A stretch of DNA of 14,506 nucleotides. Origin: Aquificaceae bacterium. GTDB lineage: Bacteria; Aquificota; Aquificia; Aquificales; Aquificaceae. Location: contig JALWEK010000203.1 of assembly GCA_027014185.1 (NCBI GenBank), positions 7,941 through 22,446 on the forward strand, in the 5' to 3' direction. Below the pieces are notes generated by a model. The model saw only the letters and a list, made by a program, of their open reading frames with translations. It did not search any database and had not been told where the DNA came from. Of the stretch, positions 1 to 6,531 are shown in pieces (position 1 is the first letter of the stretch; every line of letters starts with the position of its first letter). Made by a program: the position numbers and the translations under genes.

Positions 1-503
1 TTAGCTTCCTTCTTGAGCTGTCTGTAAAGGTACTCGTGAGCACCGAACAGGTAAAGGGCGAGGACCACAGCGAGGGCACCTGTGAGGTTGAGAAATGCGT
101 CCTTCGATATGACCTTAAACAGGTACAACGCGACCAGGAACGCCTCTACACCTATCAGCTCTCGTAAGAAGTTAGGCCTCAGGAAAGCTCCCGCAAAGTG
201 GAGTCCAAAGAAGATAACGAGGCCACCTCCGACCTTGGCTATCTCGGTCTGGTAGGCCCTCAAAAACTGTCCTATGAAAGATGCCCCGGCACCGAGGAGC
301 GTAAATACTATTGAAAAACCTATTACGAAGAAGAGGGCGGAGAGGAATATCTTTGCGTTGAAGGGCCTATTTTCCCTCTGAACCTCCTCTACGCCCACGC
401 CGGATATGTAAGACAGGTATGCCGGTATTATGGGAAGTACACACGGGGATAGGAAGGCGAGTATGCCGGCGACGAATGCCCCGATGAAGTTAACCTCAAA
501 CAT
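1..503 (-). CDS. ccdA: CcdA/DsbD-type membrane thiol-disulfide transporter (partial, C-terminus off the left edge)
   Basis: This is an inner-membrane protein expected to carry reducing equivalents across the membrane for cytochrome c maturation or periplasmic thiol reduction. The 167 residues seen open with the family hallmark LSPCVLPIIPAYLSYISG (residues 18-35, redox Cys21) in the first helix. Helices follow near residues 51-78, 86-107, 116-133 and 138-157. The usual second redox motif (a TPC in the fourth helix) is not present where expected. Instead there are two hydrophobic segments without cysteine, so the second half either lies past the edge or is unusual. The TTA at positions 1-3 is not in frame, so the gene continues beyond the window. 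The start is ATG at 503, 19 bp after the PP2C stop, with no Shine-Dalgarno but an exact TATAAT seven bases upstream. The family assignment is confident; the physiological partner is unknown. Confidence 0.85.
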   Translation of the reverse strand, partial: MFEVNFIGAFVAGILAFLSPCVLPIIPAYLSYISGVGVEEVQRENRPFNAKIFLSALFFVIGFSIVFTLLGAGASFIGQFLRAYQTEIAKVGGGLVIFFGLHFAGAFLRPNFLRELIGVEAFLVALYLFKVISKDAFLNLTGALAVVLALYLFGAHEYLYRQLKKEA

Positions 504-520
504 AGCTCTAATTATAAATC
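504..520 (-). promoter_or_regulatory. Candidate -10 box for a leaderless ccdA transcript
   Basis: On the minus strand TATAAT spans 516 down to 511, followed by seven bases and the ATG. That spacing puts the predicted transcription start at or next to the start codon. No Shine-Dalgarno sequence is present, and I see no clear -35 box. Confidence 0.5.
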
Positions 521-522
521 TC

Positions 523-1155
523 TCAATCTACGCTCACTATAATGAAGGACAGGTCCTCCTCAGGGTGGTTTTCCTTGTATAGATCGAGCATCCGCTTGGC
601 ACTAACGTTTATGTCCCCGTCCATCACCTTCTCTATCTCCCCTTCGGAGAGGTTATCGATGGCACCGTCTGAGATCAGGAGGAATTTGTCTCCCTTTTGT
701 AAGCTGTCCTCCAGGGTGTATATCTCGGGCTTCCACTCTATGCCGAGAGCTTTCACGTACTTCTTCCCGCCCCTGTAAACTATCTGATCCTGGGTAAGGA
801 GTATGAGCCTGCCCTCTCTGAACAGGTATATCCTGGAATCTCCAACGTGCCCTATCAGGAAGCTGTTTTTTGTAAAACCCAGCAGGCTTAGTGTGGTTCC
901 AGCGGCGTGTCTGTCCCCTAGCATAGCTATCTCCTTCATGATCTCCTTGTTCGCTTCCTCGAAAAACTCCCTGATCTCTTCCAGAGAACTGAAGGGTTTT
1001 CGCTGTGCCACCAGGTTCACCGCCTTCTCGGCAGCCAGCCTGCCCCCCGGTCCTGTGCCCATACCGTCGGCGATAGCGAAGGTGTCTTCCGAAGCGTACA
1101 TCCTGTCCGCGTAACTTTCCCTGTCCCTGTAGAATTCTCCCGAGACGTACCTCAA
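523..1155 (-). CDS. PP2C-family Ser/Thr protein phosphatase
   Basis: This is a soluble metal-dependent phosphatase that should remove phosphate from Ser/Thr residues, most plausibly reversing the kinase encoded just upstream. The 210 residues carry the PP2C motifs in order: acidic EDTFAIADGMG (residues 23-33, metal ligand D30), GHVGDSRIYL (102-111), LLTQD (119-123), LLISDG (159-164) and a final EEDLSFIIV (199-207). In that last motif the usual DN is DL. There is no membrane segment or extra domain. The start is TTG at 1155, overlapping the kinase stop as TTGA. It is supported by GGAGGG six bases upstream and because the next ATG (residue 19) would cut into the first conserved strand. Translational coupling to the kinase is likely. 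The family is certain; the target is not known. Confidence 0.9.
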   Translation of the reverse strand: MRYVSGEFYRDRESYADRMYASEDTFAIADGMGTGPGGRLAAEKAVNLVAQRKPFSSLEEIREFFEEANKEIMKEIAMLGDRHAAGTTLSLLGFTKNSFLIGHVGDSRIYLFREGRLILLTQDQIVYRGGKKYVKALGIEWKPEIYTLEDSLQKGDKFLLISDGAIDNLSEGEIEKVMDGDINVSAKRMLDLYKENHPEEDLSFIIVSVD

Positions 1156-1979
1156 ACGAGTCCCTCCGACATAAGGTAGTCTTTGAGCTCTTCAGCGGTT
1201 CTGAACCTCTTTCTGTAATCGGGCTCCAGCATCCTCCTGAGGAGAGCTTCCACCTTAGGAGAGAGGCCCTTGGGAGCGTCGTATACGCACTCCTTGTTTC
1301 TCTTCAGCTTCTCCTTTCTGTCCTCCGAGTGGAAGGGATCTTTCTGAAAGAGTGTGAAGTAGAAGAGACATCCGAGGGAGAATATGTCACTGCTCCTGTG
1401 TATTTCACCCCTGAAGACTTCAGGAGCTATGTATCCCAGAGTCCCCTTAATGTCCAAAATAGACACGGACCCCCTTATCTTCAGAAGCCCGAAGTCCCCC
1501 AGCTTCCAGACGATGCTCCTGAGTATCTTCTTGCCGAATATGTTCTCTGGCTTTATATCGCTGTGTATGTATCCCCTGCTGTGGAGGAAGGCAAGGCCGT
1601 TAGTGATGTTCCACAGAACCTTTAAGGCCTCCTCCTCTGAAAGACCTCCCTTGGAGAGGACGTAGTCCTTCAGGTCTCCCACATCCATAAGCTCGTAAAG
1701 CACATAAAGCTCACCCTTATCCTTCTTGTATAGGTAGCTCTGGAGGGAGATTATGTTGGGATGGTTCAGGAGTATCAAAGTCTGGGCTTCCTTCCAGAGA
1801 TACTCAACTCCGTAAGGATTGGAGGCAACTTTGAGGGCTAGTATCTTTCCCTTATACCTTCCCTTTATACCTTTTACCTTATAGACTACTCCGAAGTCTC
1901 CCCTTCCTATTATCCCGAGGACCTGGTAGTATCCGAGGACTACGTCTCCTTCTTTGAACTTGGCTCCTGTTTCTTCCAT
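1152..1979 (-). CDS. Soluble Hanks-type Ser/Thr protein kinase (non-RD)
   Basis: This is a eukaryotic-like protein kinase of 275 residues, essentially only the catalytic domain. Visible motifs are the glycine loop GRGDFGVVYKV (25-35), ATP lysine K50 in ALKVA, helix-C E64, catalytic loop HSDIKPEN (139-146, D141), DFG (162-164) and APE (185-187). The Arg normally preceding the catalytic Asp is Ser, so it is a non-RD kinase. Such kinases often do not depend on activation-loop phosphorylation. There is no transmembrane helix or PASTA tail as in PknB, so it acts in the cytoplasm with no built-in sensor. It follows dapA by 11 bp and overlaps the PP2C gene by 4 bp. The ATG has no Shine-Dalgarno, but TAAATT ends eight bases upstream, overlapping the dapA stop, so it may have its own leaderless promoter. 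Confidence 0.92.
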   Translation of the reverse strand: MEETGAKFKEGDVVLGYYQVLGIIGRGDFGVVYKVKGIKGRYKGKILALKVASNPYGVEYLWKEAQTLILLNHPNIISLQSYLYKKDKGELYVLYELMDVGDLKDYVLSKGGLSEEEALKVLWNITNGLAFLHSRGYIHSDIKPENIFGKKILRSIVWKLGDFGLLKIRGSVSILDIKGTLGYIAPEVFRGEIHRSSDIFSLGCLFYFTLFQKDPFHSEDRKEKLKRNKECVYDAPKGLSPKVEALLRRMLEPDYRKRFRTAEELKDYLMSEGLV

Positions 1980-1993
1980 GGGAAGATAATTTA
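1980..1993 (-). promoter_or_regulatory. Candidate -10 box for the kinase-phosphatase genes
   Basis: TAAATT runs from 1993 down to 1988 on the minus strand. It overlaps the dapA stop codon and sits eight bases before the kinase ATG. No Shine-Dalgarno is visible in the gap. It is a weaker match than TATAAT and is called mainly because the spacing repeats elsewhere in the window. Confidence 0.3.
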
Positions 1994-2875
1994 GTTTTTC
2001 AGGGGAAGGTTGTATCTCTGGAGGACCTCTCTCAGCTTCCTCTCGTTCTCGGGCTTCATCTCACACATCGGCAACCTGAACTCCTTCTCGCACATTCCCA
2101 TCATCCAGCAGGCGGTCTTTACAGGGATCGGGTTAGTCTCGATAAATAGAGCCTTGAAGAGGTCGTAGAGGTAGTAATGTAGCTCCCTCGCCTTGTCGAG
2201 CTTCCCTTCGAGGGCAAAGGTGGTTAGAGTCTTTATCTCCTTAGGAACTATGTTGTTTGCTACCGAGACAACCCCCTTAGCTCCCAGAGCCATCATGGGC
2301 AGGGTTAGGGAGTCGTCCCCAGAGAGTATAGAGAAGTTGTCCCCGAGCCTTTTTCTCATCTCTGAGATCCTGTCCATGTTGGGGGTGGATTCTTTCGAGC
2401 CCACTATGTTCGGATACTCTGAGACCAGTTTGTATATGGTATCCACTGCGATCTCCACACCGGTTCGGGATGGGATGTTGTATAGGATTATGGGAATGTC
2501 TACCTCCTCGGCGACCGTGGCGAAGTGTCTGTAAAGTCCCTCCTGGGTCGGCTTGTTGTAGTAGGGAACCACCAGCAGGGCAGCGTCCGCTCCCACCTCT
2601 TTGGCGTGAGCGGTAAGGTGAACCGCCTCGTGGGTGGCGTTTGCCCCTGTACCTGCTATGACCTTTATCCTACCCGCGGCGTGCTTTACCGCGAACTCCA
2701 CCACCCTGTCGTGCTCCTCGAAGGTCAGGGTTGGGGACTCTCCCGTGGTCCCGCAGACGAGAATAGCGTCGGTTCCGTTGTCGATGTGGAAGTCTATGAG
2801 TTTCCCGAGGGCCTCGTAATCTACCTCCCCTTCCTTAAAGGGTGTTATGAGGGCAACTATGGAACCTTCGAACAT
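1991..2875 (-). CDS. dapA: 4-hydroxy-tetrahydrodipicolinate synthase
   Basis: DapA condenses pyruvate with aspartate semialdehyde, the first committed step to diaminopimelate for peptidoglycan and to lysine. The 294-residue product has the normal length. It shows the pyruvate-aldolase signatures CGTTGES (41-47, T43/T44), LYNIPSRTG (131-139, Y132) and the Schiff-base lysine K161 in VGSKESTPN. The reading frame extends 20 codons upstream to 2935, but those residues do not resemble the family and would overlap the divergent gene starting at 2901. The ATG at 2875, giving MFEGSIVALITPF, is therefore the start. No Shine-Dalgarno is present; TATAAA ends nine bases before the ATG. It is the first gene of the minus-strand run that continues with the kinase, the phosphatase and ccdA. 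Confidence 0.97.
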   Translation of the reverse strand: MFEGSIVALITPFKEGEVDYEALGKLIDFHIDNGTDAILVCGTTGESPTLTFEEHDRVVEFAVKHAAGRIKVIAGTGANATHEAVHLTAHAKEVGADAALLVVPYYNKPTQEGLYRHFATVAEEVDIPIILYNIPSRTGVEIAVDTIYKLVSEYPNIVGSKESTPNMDRISEMRKRLGDNFSILSGDDSLTLPMMALGAKGVVSVANNIVPKEIKTLTTFALEGKLDKARELHYYLYDLFKALFIETNPIPVKTACWMMGMCEKEFRLPMCEMKPENERKLREVLQRYNLPLKN

Positions 2876-2900
2876 GGGGATAATTTTATAATACTTTTCC
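2876..2900. promoter_or_regulatory. Divergent promoter between dapA and the NifU-like gene
   Basis: The 25 bp gap is almost only A and T in its middle. On the plus strand TATAAT (2887-2892) lies eight bases before the ATG at 2901. On the minus strand TATAAA (2890 down to 2885) lies nine bases before the dapA ATG. The two boxes overlap around the palindrome TTATAA (2886-2891). Both transcripts would start at or within a few bases of the start codon. No -35 box or Shine-Dalgarno is evident on either side. Confidence 0.5.
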
Positions 2901-3233
2901 ATGAAGGTCGGGGAGTACGTGAAGAAGGGGCTCAAGAACTTCGTCGAGGGAGAAGCAGAGGGCAGGAAGGGGACCCACTCTGAAGGAGTTCACAGGGTTA
3001 GCGTCTTTGTAAAGCTTGAGAACGGAAGGATAGTGGACTGCAAGTTCAACTCCACCAAGAGATGTAAGAAGCTCCTCGCGGTCACCGACTATATGTGCGA
3101 GCTTGCAAAGGAGAAGGGAACCGTTCCAACCAAAGAGGAGATCCTCTCCAACTTCCAGGAGGAGAAAGAGAAGGACAAGATGGAAAATAGGGTGAGCATA
3201 GCCCTGAAGGCTCTCGAAAACGCTCTCAGCTAA
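2901..3233 (+). CDS. Small conserved-looking protein, faint NifU/IscU N-domain similarity
   Basis: I do not firmly recognise this 110-residue soluble protein. Residues 31-70 have a strand-turn-strand followed by a Cys-containing helix: a VSVFVKLENGRIVDCKF stretch, then RCKKLLAVTDYMCELAKEKG. This resembles the scaffold fold of IscU/NifU, in which a strand ends in a GCG motif and leads into a helix. The canonical cysteines and the Asp of true Fe-S scaffolds are not in place; only C47, C55 and C66 are present. A lysine/glutamate-rich segment (84-94) precedes a final helix. If it is related, it is a divergent member and probably not a standard scaffold. It is a single-gene unit: the upstream gap holds a candidate leaderless promoter, and its stop overlaps the convergent oxidoreductase gene by 8 bp. 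Confidence 0.75.
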   Translation: MKVGEYVKKGLKNFVEGEAEGRKGTHSEGVHRVSVFVKLENGRIVDCKFNSTKRCKKLLAVTDYMCELAKEKGTVPTKEEILSNFQEEKEKDKMENRVSIALKALENALS

Positions 3234-4257
3234 CTTTCAGAACTATCTTCCCGAAGTGTTCGGACCTCTCCAAGCGCTCGTGGGCTCCGGCTGCCTCTTC
3301 TAAGGGGAATACAGAGTCAACCACTGGCTTTAAGAGGCCCCTCTCGAATAGCTCCGTTATCTTGAATAGGGTCGCCCTCCTTCCCATGTAAACTCCCTCT
3401 AGGCTTATCTCCCTCACGAACACGTACCTTATGTCTATCTCCGCTCTGTCCCCTGTCGTCGTCCCAAAGAAGACGAGCTTGCCTCCCTTCTTCAGGCACT
3501 CCACGCTCTTCCAAAAGGTGGCGCTCCCCACGTGATCCATCACTATGTCCACGCCCTCTCTAAATGCTTCCCTGACCCTCTTTACCACGTCCTCCTCGTA
3601 GTGGTTAATGACGATGTCCGCTCCGAGCTCCCTGCACCTTCTCATCTTCTCCTCGTTCCCTGCGGTCGCTATCACAAAGGCTCCAAACAGTTTGGCTATC
3701 TGGATACCTGCAACTCCTACTCCTGAGGAGCCGCCCCATATTAGGACCTTCGAAAAGGGCTTTATATTTCCCTTCTCGACGAGAGCGTTCCAGACTGTCA
3801 GGAAGGTTAGAGGGTAGCTGGCGGCCTCTTCGAAGCTGAGGTTCTTAGGTTTTCTGATAACGTTCCTTGCGGGAACCACCACGTACTCGGCGTAACCCCC
3901 TTGACTCTTTAGCCCCAGGATGTCGAAGTACCTGCAGAGGTTGTCCCTCCCGTTCTGGCACTCATAACATACCCCGCAGGAGAGACCAGGAGCGACTATG
4001 ACCTTATCACCAACGTTTACGTTTTTTACAAGTTTTCCCACTCTTTCCACCGCTCCCGAAACGTCCGAGCCGAGGATGTGGGGAAGGTCTGGCTTCACTG
4101 CAAGGGCACCCTTCCTGACCCAGATGTCTAGATGGTTCAGTGCCACAGCCTTCACTCTTATGAGGACTTCGTCCTCCTTCGGTTCTGGATCGGGGAAGTC
4201 CTCCACGAGCCTCAGGTTATCCACTCCTCCGAAGTTCTCCAGAACAACTGCTTTCAT
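3226..4257 (-). CDS. MDR-family NAD(P)H-dependent alcohol dehydrogenase / quinone oxidoreductase-like protein
   Basis: This is a medium-chain dehydrogenase/reductase of 343 residues. The N-terminal GroES-like domain carries a structural zinc lobe with four cysteines, C94, C97, C100 and C108 (CX2CX2CX7C). The cofactor domain begins at about residue 168, with a nucleotide loop WGGSSGVG (174-181). Both usual catalytic-zinc positions are changed: the Cys region reads ALNHLD (39-44) and the GHE region reads GSD (63-65). The enzyme therefore probably lacks catalytic zinc and works more like a quinone or enone reductase. The substrate cannot be told from the sequence. The ATG at 4257 has a clear GGAGG five bases upstream. 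It is a single-gene unit, diverging from the FIST-GGDEF gene and overlapping the NifU-like gene tail to tail by 8 bp. Confidence 0.9.
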   Translation of the reverse strand: MKAVVLENFGGVDNLRLVEDFPDPEPKEDEVLIRVKAVALNHLDIWVRKGALAVKPDLPHILGSDVSGAVERVGKLVKNVNVGDKVIVAPGLSCGVCYECQNGRDNLCRYFDILGLKSQGGYAEYVVVPARNVIRKPKNLSFEEAASYPLTFLTVWNALVEKGNIKPFSKVLIWGGSSGVGVAGIQIAKLFGAFVIATAGNEEKMRRCRELGADIVINHYEEDVVKRVREAFREGVDIVMDHVGSATFWKSVECLKKGGKLVFFGTTTGDRAEIDIRYVFVREISLEGVYMGRRATLFKITELFERGLLKPVVDSVFPLEEAAGAHERLERSEHFGKIVLKVS

Positions 4258-4285
4258 CTCTTCCTCCGGGAGCTAAATTTAAGGG
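4258..4285. promoter_or_regulatory. Divergent promoter between the oxidoreductase and FIST-GGDEF genes
   Basis: The 28 bp gap contains an 8-bp perfect palindrome, TAAATTTA (4274-4281), giving the same -10-like TAAATT on both strands. On the plus strand it ends six bases before the ATG at 4286, so that transcript would be leaderless. On the minus strand it ends 18 bases before the ATG at 4257, with GGAGG between, so that transcript would carry a short leader with a ribosome-binding site. Confidence 0.4.
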
Positions 4286-5998
4286 ATGAAGACCAGTAAC
4301 CTATTGTACAGGGAAGAGGGGGATCTGGAAAGGTTCGTTGAGAAGGAGGGTGTAGAGGACTCGAAGAGGGTTCTCGTCCAGGTGTTCACAGGAGTTCCGG
4401 AGCCGGGCAACATAACCTCTTTACAGAAGGAGTTAAGATCTATTTTTAAAGAGGCCGGTGTTATAGGAACGACCACCGGCGGAGAGATTTTGAACGGGAA
4501 AGTTCTCGAAAACTCTACCGTTGTATCGATCACTACCTTCGAGAGAGCCAGGGTGAATGTGGCCTTGGCCGAAGGGAAGGAATCCTACGACTCCGGACTG
4601 GAGGCCGTGGGGAGTGTGGCTGAGGATGAGACCAAACTCCTGATAATGTTCGCCGACGGTCTGTTCACCAACGGGGATGAGCTGGTGGAGGCCGTGAGCT
4701 CAAGACTGCCCGGTGTCCCGATGGCAGGTGGTCTTGCCGGGGACAACTTCACCTTTAAGGGAACGTACGTCTTTACAGCGGAAGATGTTACAAGCAGAGG
4801 CGTGGTCTGTGCCTCTGTGAACACAGAGAGGCTTTACGTAAACGGCTACTACAACCTGGCCTGGGTGCCCATAGGTAAGGAGATGGAGGTAACCAAGGCT
4901 AGGGGGAACAGGATATACGAGATAGAAGGAAGACCTGTGATCGAGATCTACAAGGACTACCTGGGTGCGGAGGCCGAGGACCTGCCTCATATAGCCATAG
5001 AGTTCCCCCTCGTATTTGAGAGAGAGGGGACGCTCCTTGCGAGGGCCTGCCTCGGTATGGATGAGGACGGCTCTATGGTGTACGAGGGGGCCATAAGGGA
5101 AGGGGAGAAGGTTAGGTTCAGCATATGGGATACAGGAATAATGCTCTCCTCGGCTGCGGACAACCTCAAGCGTTTTAGAGAGGTCCCCTCCGAGAGCATA
5201 TTTGTCTATACCTGTCTGGGAAGGAAGTACCTGATGGGGAATGAGGCGGAGGTGGAGAGCAGGTACCTACAGAGCTTAGCACCCACCTCGGGTTTCCTGA
5301 CATACGGAGAGTTCTTCACCAAGGAAGGCAGGAACTGGTTTATGAACTACACCTTCACCTCTATCTCCCTGGCGGAAAACCCCAAGGTCTGTGGCCGAGA
5401 AGGCCAGGATATTGAGGAGGGTCCGGACAGGGAGCTGATGAGGTTCAGGGCTCTTGTGTCTTTGGTGAACTCCATAACCAGGGAGCTGAAGGAGGCGAAC
5501 AGCAAGCTGGAGAAGCTCGCGGAGAAGGATCCTCTAACAGGGCTGTACAACAGAAGGAAGATGATAGAGCTGATAGATGAGCAGCTCCGCAGGTCTGAGA
5601 GGTACGGTACATCCTTCTGTCTGCTGATGGTTGATATAGACGATTTCAAGCTAGTGAACGATACCTGCGGCCATCAGAAGGGGGACGAGATCCTCCTGGA
5701 GGTATCGGATCTGATGAGAAGCGTTCTTAGGGAGACGGACGTGATCTCAAGGTGGGGTGGCGAGGAGTTCCTCATCCTGATGCCCCAAACGGACCTGGAT
5801 GGGGGGACCGCTGTCGCCGAGAAGCTGAGGCTCGAGGTGAAGAAGAGGTTGCGACTGCCCGGTGGGGGAAGCCTAAGCGTTAGCATAGGTATAACAGCCT
5901 ACAGGGATGGAGACAGCTTGGAACAACTGGTTAGTAGAGCGGATAGAGCTATGTACTCTGCGAAGAGGAAGGGAAAGGACCTCGTCTCTGTCTATTGA
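4286..5998 (+). CDS. FIST-domain sensor fused to a GGDEF diguanylate cyclase
   Basis: The protein has 570 residues and no membrane segment, so it is a cytoplasmic sensor-output protein. Residues about 25-200 look like FIST_N, including GVIGTTTGGEIL (58-69) and PMAGGLAGDN (145-154). Residues about 205-360 look like FIST_C, with GRPVIEIYKDYLG near 215 and a TYGEFF motif near 339. A short coiled coil (about 395-413) leads into the GGDEF domain, which opens with DPLTGLYNRR (415-424). The active site is GGEEF (491-495), and RETD (482-485), five residues before it, matches the inhibitory I-site. It should therefore make cyclic di-GMP and be subject to product inhibition. FIST domains bind small ligands; in NosP proteins they bind heme and nitric oxide, but nothing here fixes the ligand. 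The predicted transcript is leaderless. The stop overlaps the convergent phosphoribosyltransferase gene by 7 bp. Confidence 0.9.
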   Translation: MKTSNLLYREEGDLERFVEKEGVEDSKRVLVQVFTGVPEPGNITSLQKELRSIFKEAGVIGTTTGGEILNGKVLENSTVVSITTFERARVNVALAEGKESYDSGLEAVGSVAEDETKLLIMFADGLFTNGDELVEAVSSRLPGVPMAGGLAGDNFTFKGTYVFTAEDVTSRGVVCASVNTERLYVNGYYNLAWVPIGKEMEVTKARGNRIYEIEGRPVIEIYKDYLGAEAEDLPHIAIEFPLVFEREGTLLARACLGMDEDGSMVYEGAIREGEKVRFSIWDTGIMLSSAADNLKRFREVPSESIFVYTCLGRKYLMGNEAEVESRYLQSLAPTSGFLTYGEFFTKEGRNWFMNYTFTSISLAENPKVCGREGQDIEEGPDRELMRFRALVSLVNSITRELKEANSKLEKLAEKDPLTGLYNRRKMIELIDEQLRRSERYGTSFCLLMVDIDDFKLVNDTCGHQKGDEILLEVSDLMRSVLRETDVISRWGGEEFLILMPQTDLDGGTAVAEKLRLEVKKRLRLPGGGSLSVSIGITAYRDGDSLEQLVSRADRAMYSAKRKGKDLVSVY

Positions 5999-6531
5999 TC
6001 CTCCACCGAGTAAACCCCGGGAAGGTTCCTGCCCATCTCGCCCCAGTCGAGGCCGTAGCCCACGAGGAATTTGTTGGGAACCTCAAAGCCCACATAATCG
6101 GCCTCGAAATCCACTACCCTCCTTCCCTTCTTGTCCAGGAATACGCAGGTCTTCAGTTTTGCCGGGTTTTTAAAATTCAGGAACTCGTATATCTCCTTAA
6201 GGGTCAAACCCGTGTCGAGTATATCGTCCACGAGCAGTACATCCTTCCCCTCCACGTCCGTATCGAGGTCCTTCACAACCTTTATGCTCCCCGAGCTCTC
6301 CATCGACTGCCCGTAGCTGGAGACCCACAGGAAATCCACCTTGAGGGGTAGATCTATATCCCTTATGAGGTCTGCGACGAAAACGAAGGCACCCTTCAGA
6401 AGGCCAACCACCACGAACTCCTTCGAATCCTTGAAGTCGTTTTCTATCTCCTTTCCCAGCTCCCTAACCCTTCTGCGTATATCCTCCTCCTTTATCAGGA
6501 GTGACAGCTTCTTTCCTCTTATCTCCTTCAT
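5992..6531 (-). CDS. hpt: Hypoxanthine(-guanine) phosphoribosyltransferase
   Basis: This is a purine-salvage enzyme that transfers phosphoribose from PRPP to hypoxanthine or guanine. The 179 residues have the family length. They contain the flexible-loop motif SSYG followed by a GSIKVVKDL segment, the PRPP-binding signature VLLVDDILDTGLTL, and the base-binding end VPNKFLVGYGLDWGEMGRNLP. I chose the ATG at 6531 because MKEIRGKKLSLLIKEEDI resembles the normal N-terminus. A TTG at 6549 would add six residues. Neither start has a convincing Shine-Dalgarno. The gene begins inside the end of rimI, overlapping it by 68 bp (86 bp with the TTG), so translation is probably coupled. The stop overlaps the convergent FIST-GGDEF gene by 7 bp. 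Base preference cannot be read from the sequence. Confidence 0.93.
   Translation of the reverse strand: MKEIRGKKLSLLIKEEDIRRRVRELGKEIENDFKDSKEFVVVGLLKGAFVFVADLIRDIDLPLKVDFLWVSSYGQSMESSGSIKVVKDLDTDVEGKDVLLVDDILDTGLTLKEIYEFLNFKNPAKLKTCVFLDKKGRRVVDFEADYVGFEVPNKFLVGYGLDWGEMGRNLPGVYSVEDQ

Noticed and set aside
1..3. TTA at the left edge read as the ccdA stop codon
   Set aside because: Counting codons from the ATG at 503 leaves two bases at the edge, so this TAA is out of frame and the gene continues.
2876..2935. Twenty-residue N-terminal extension of dapA
   Set aside because: The extra residues do not fit the family, cross the divergent gene's start and remove the promoter. The ATG at 2875 gives the normal length.
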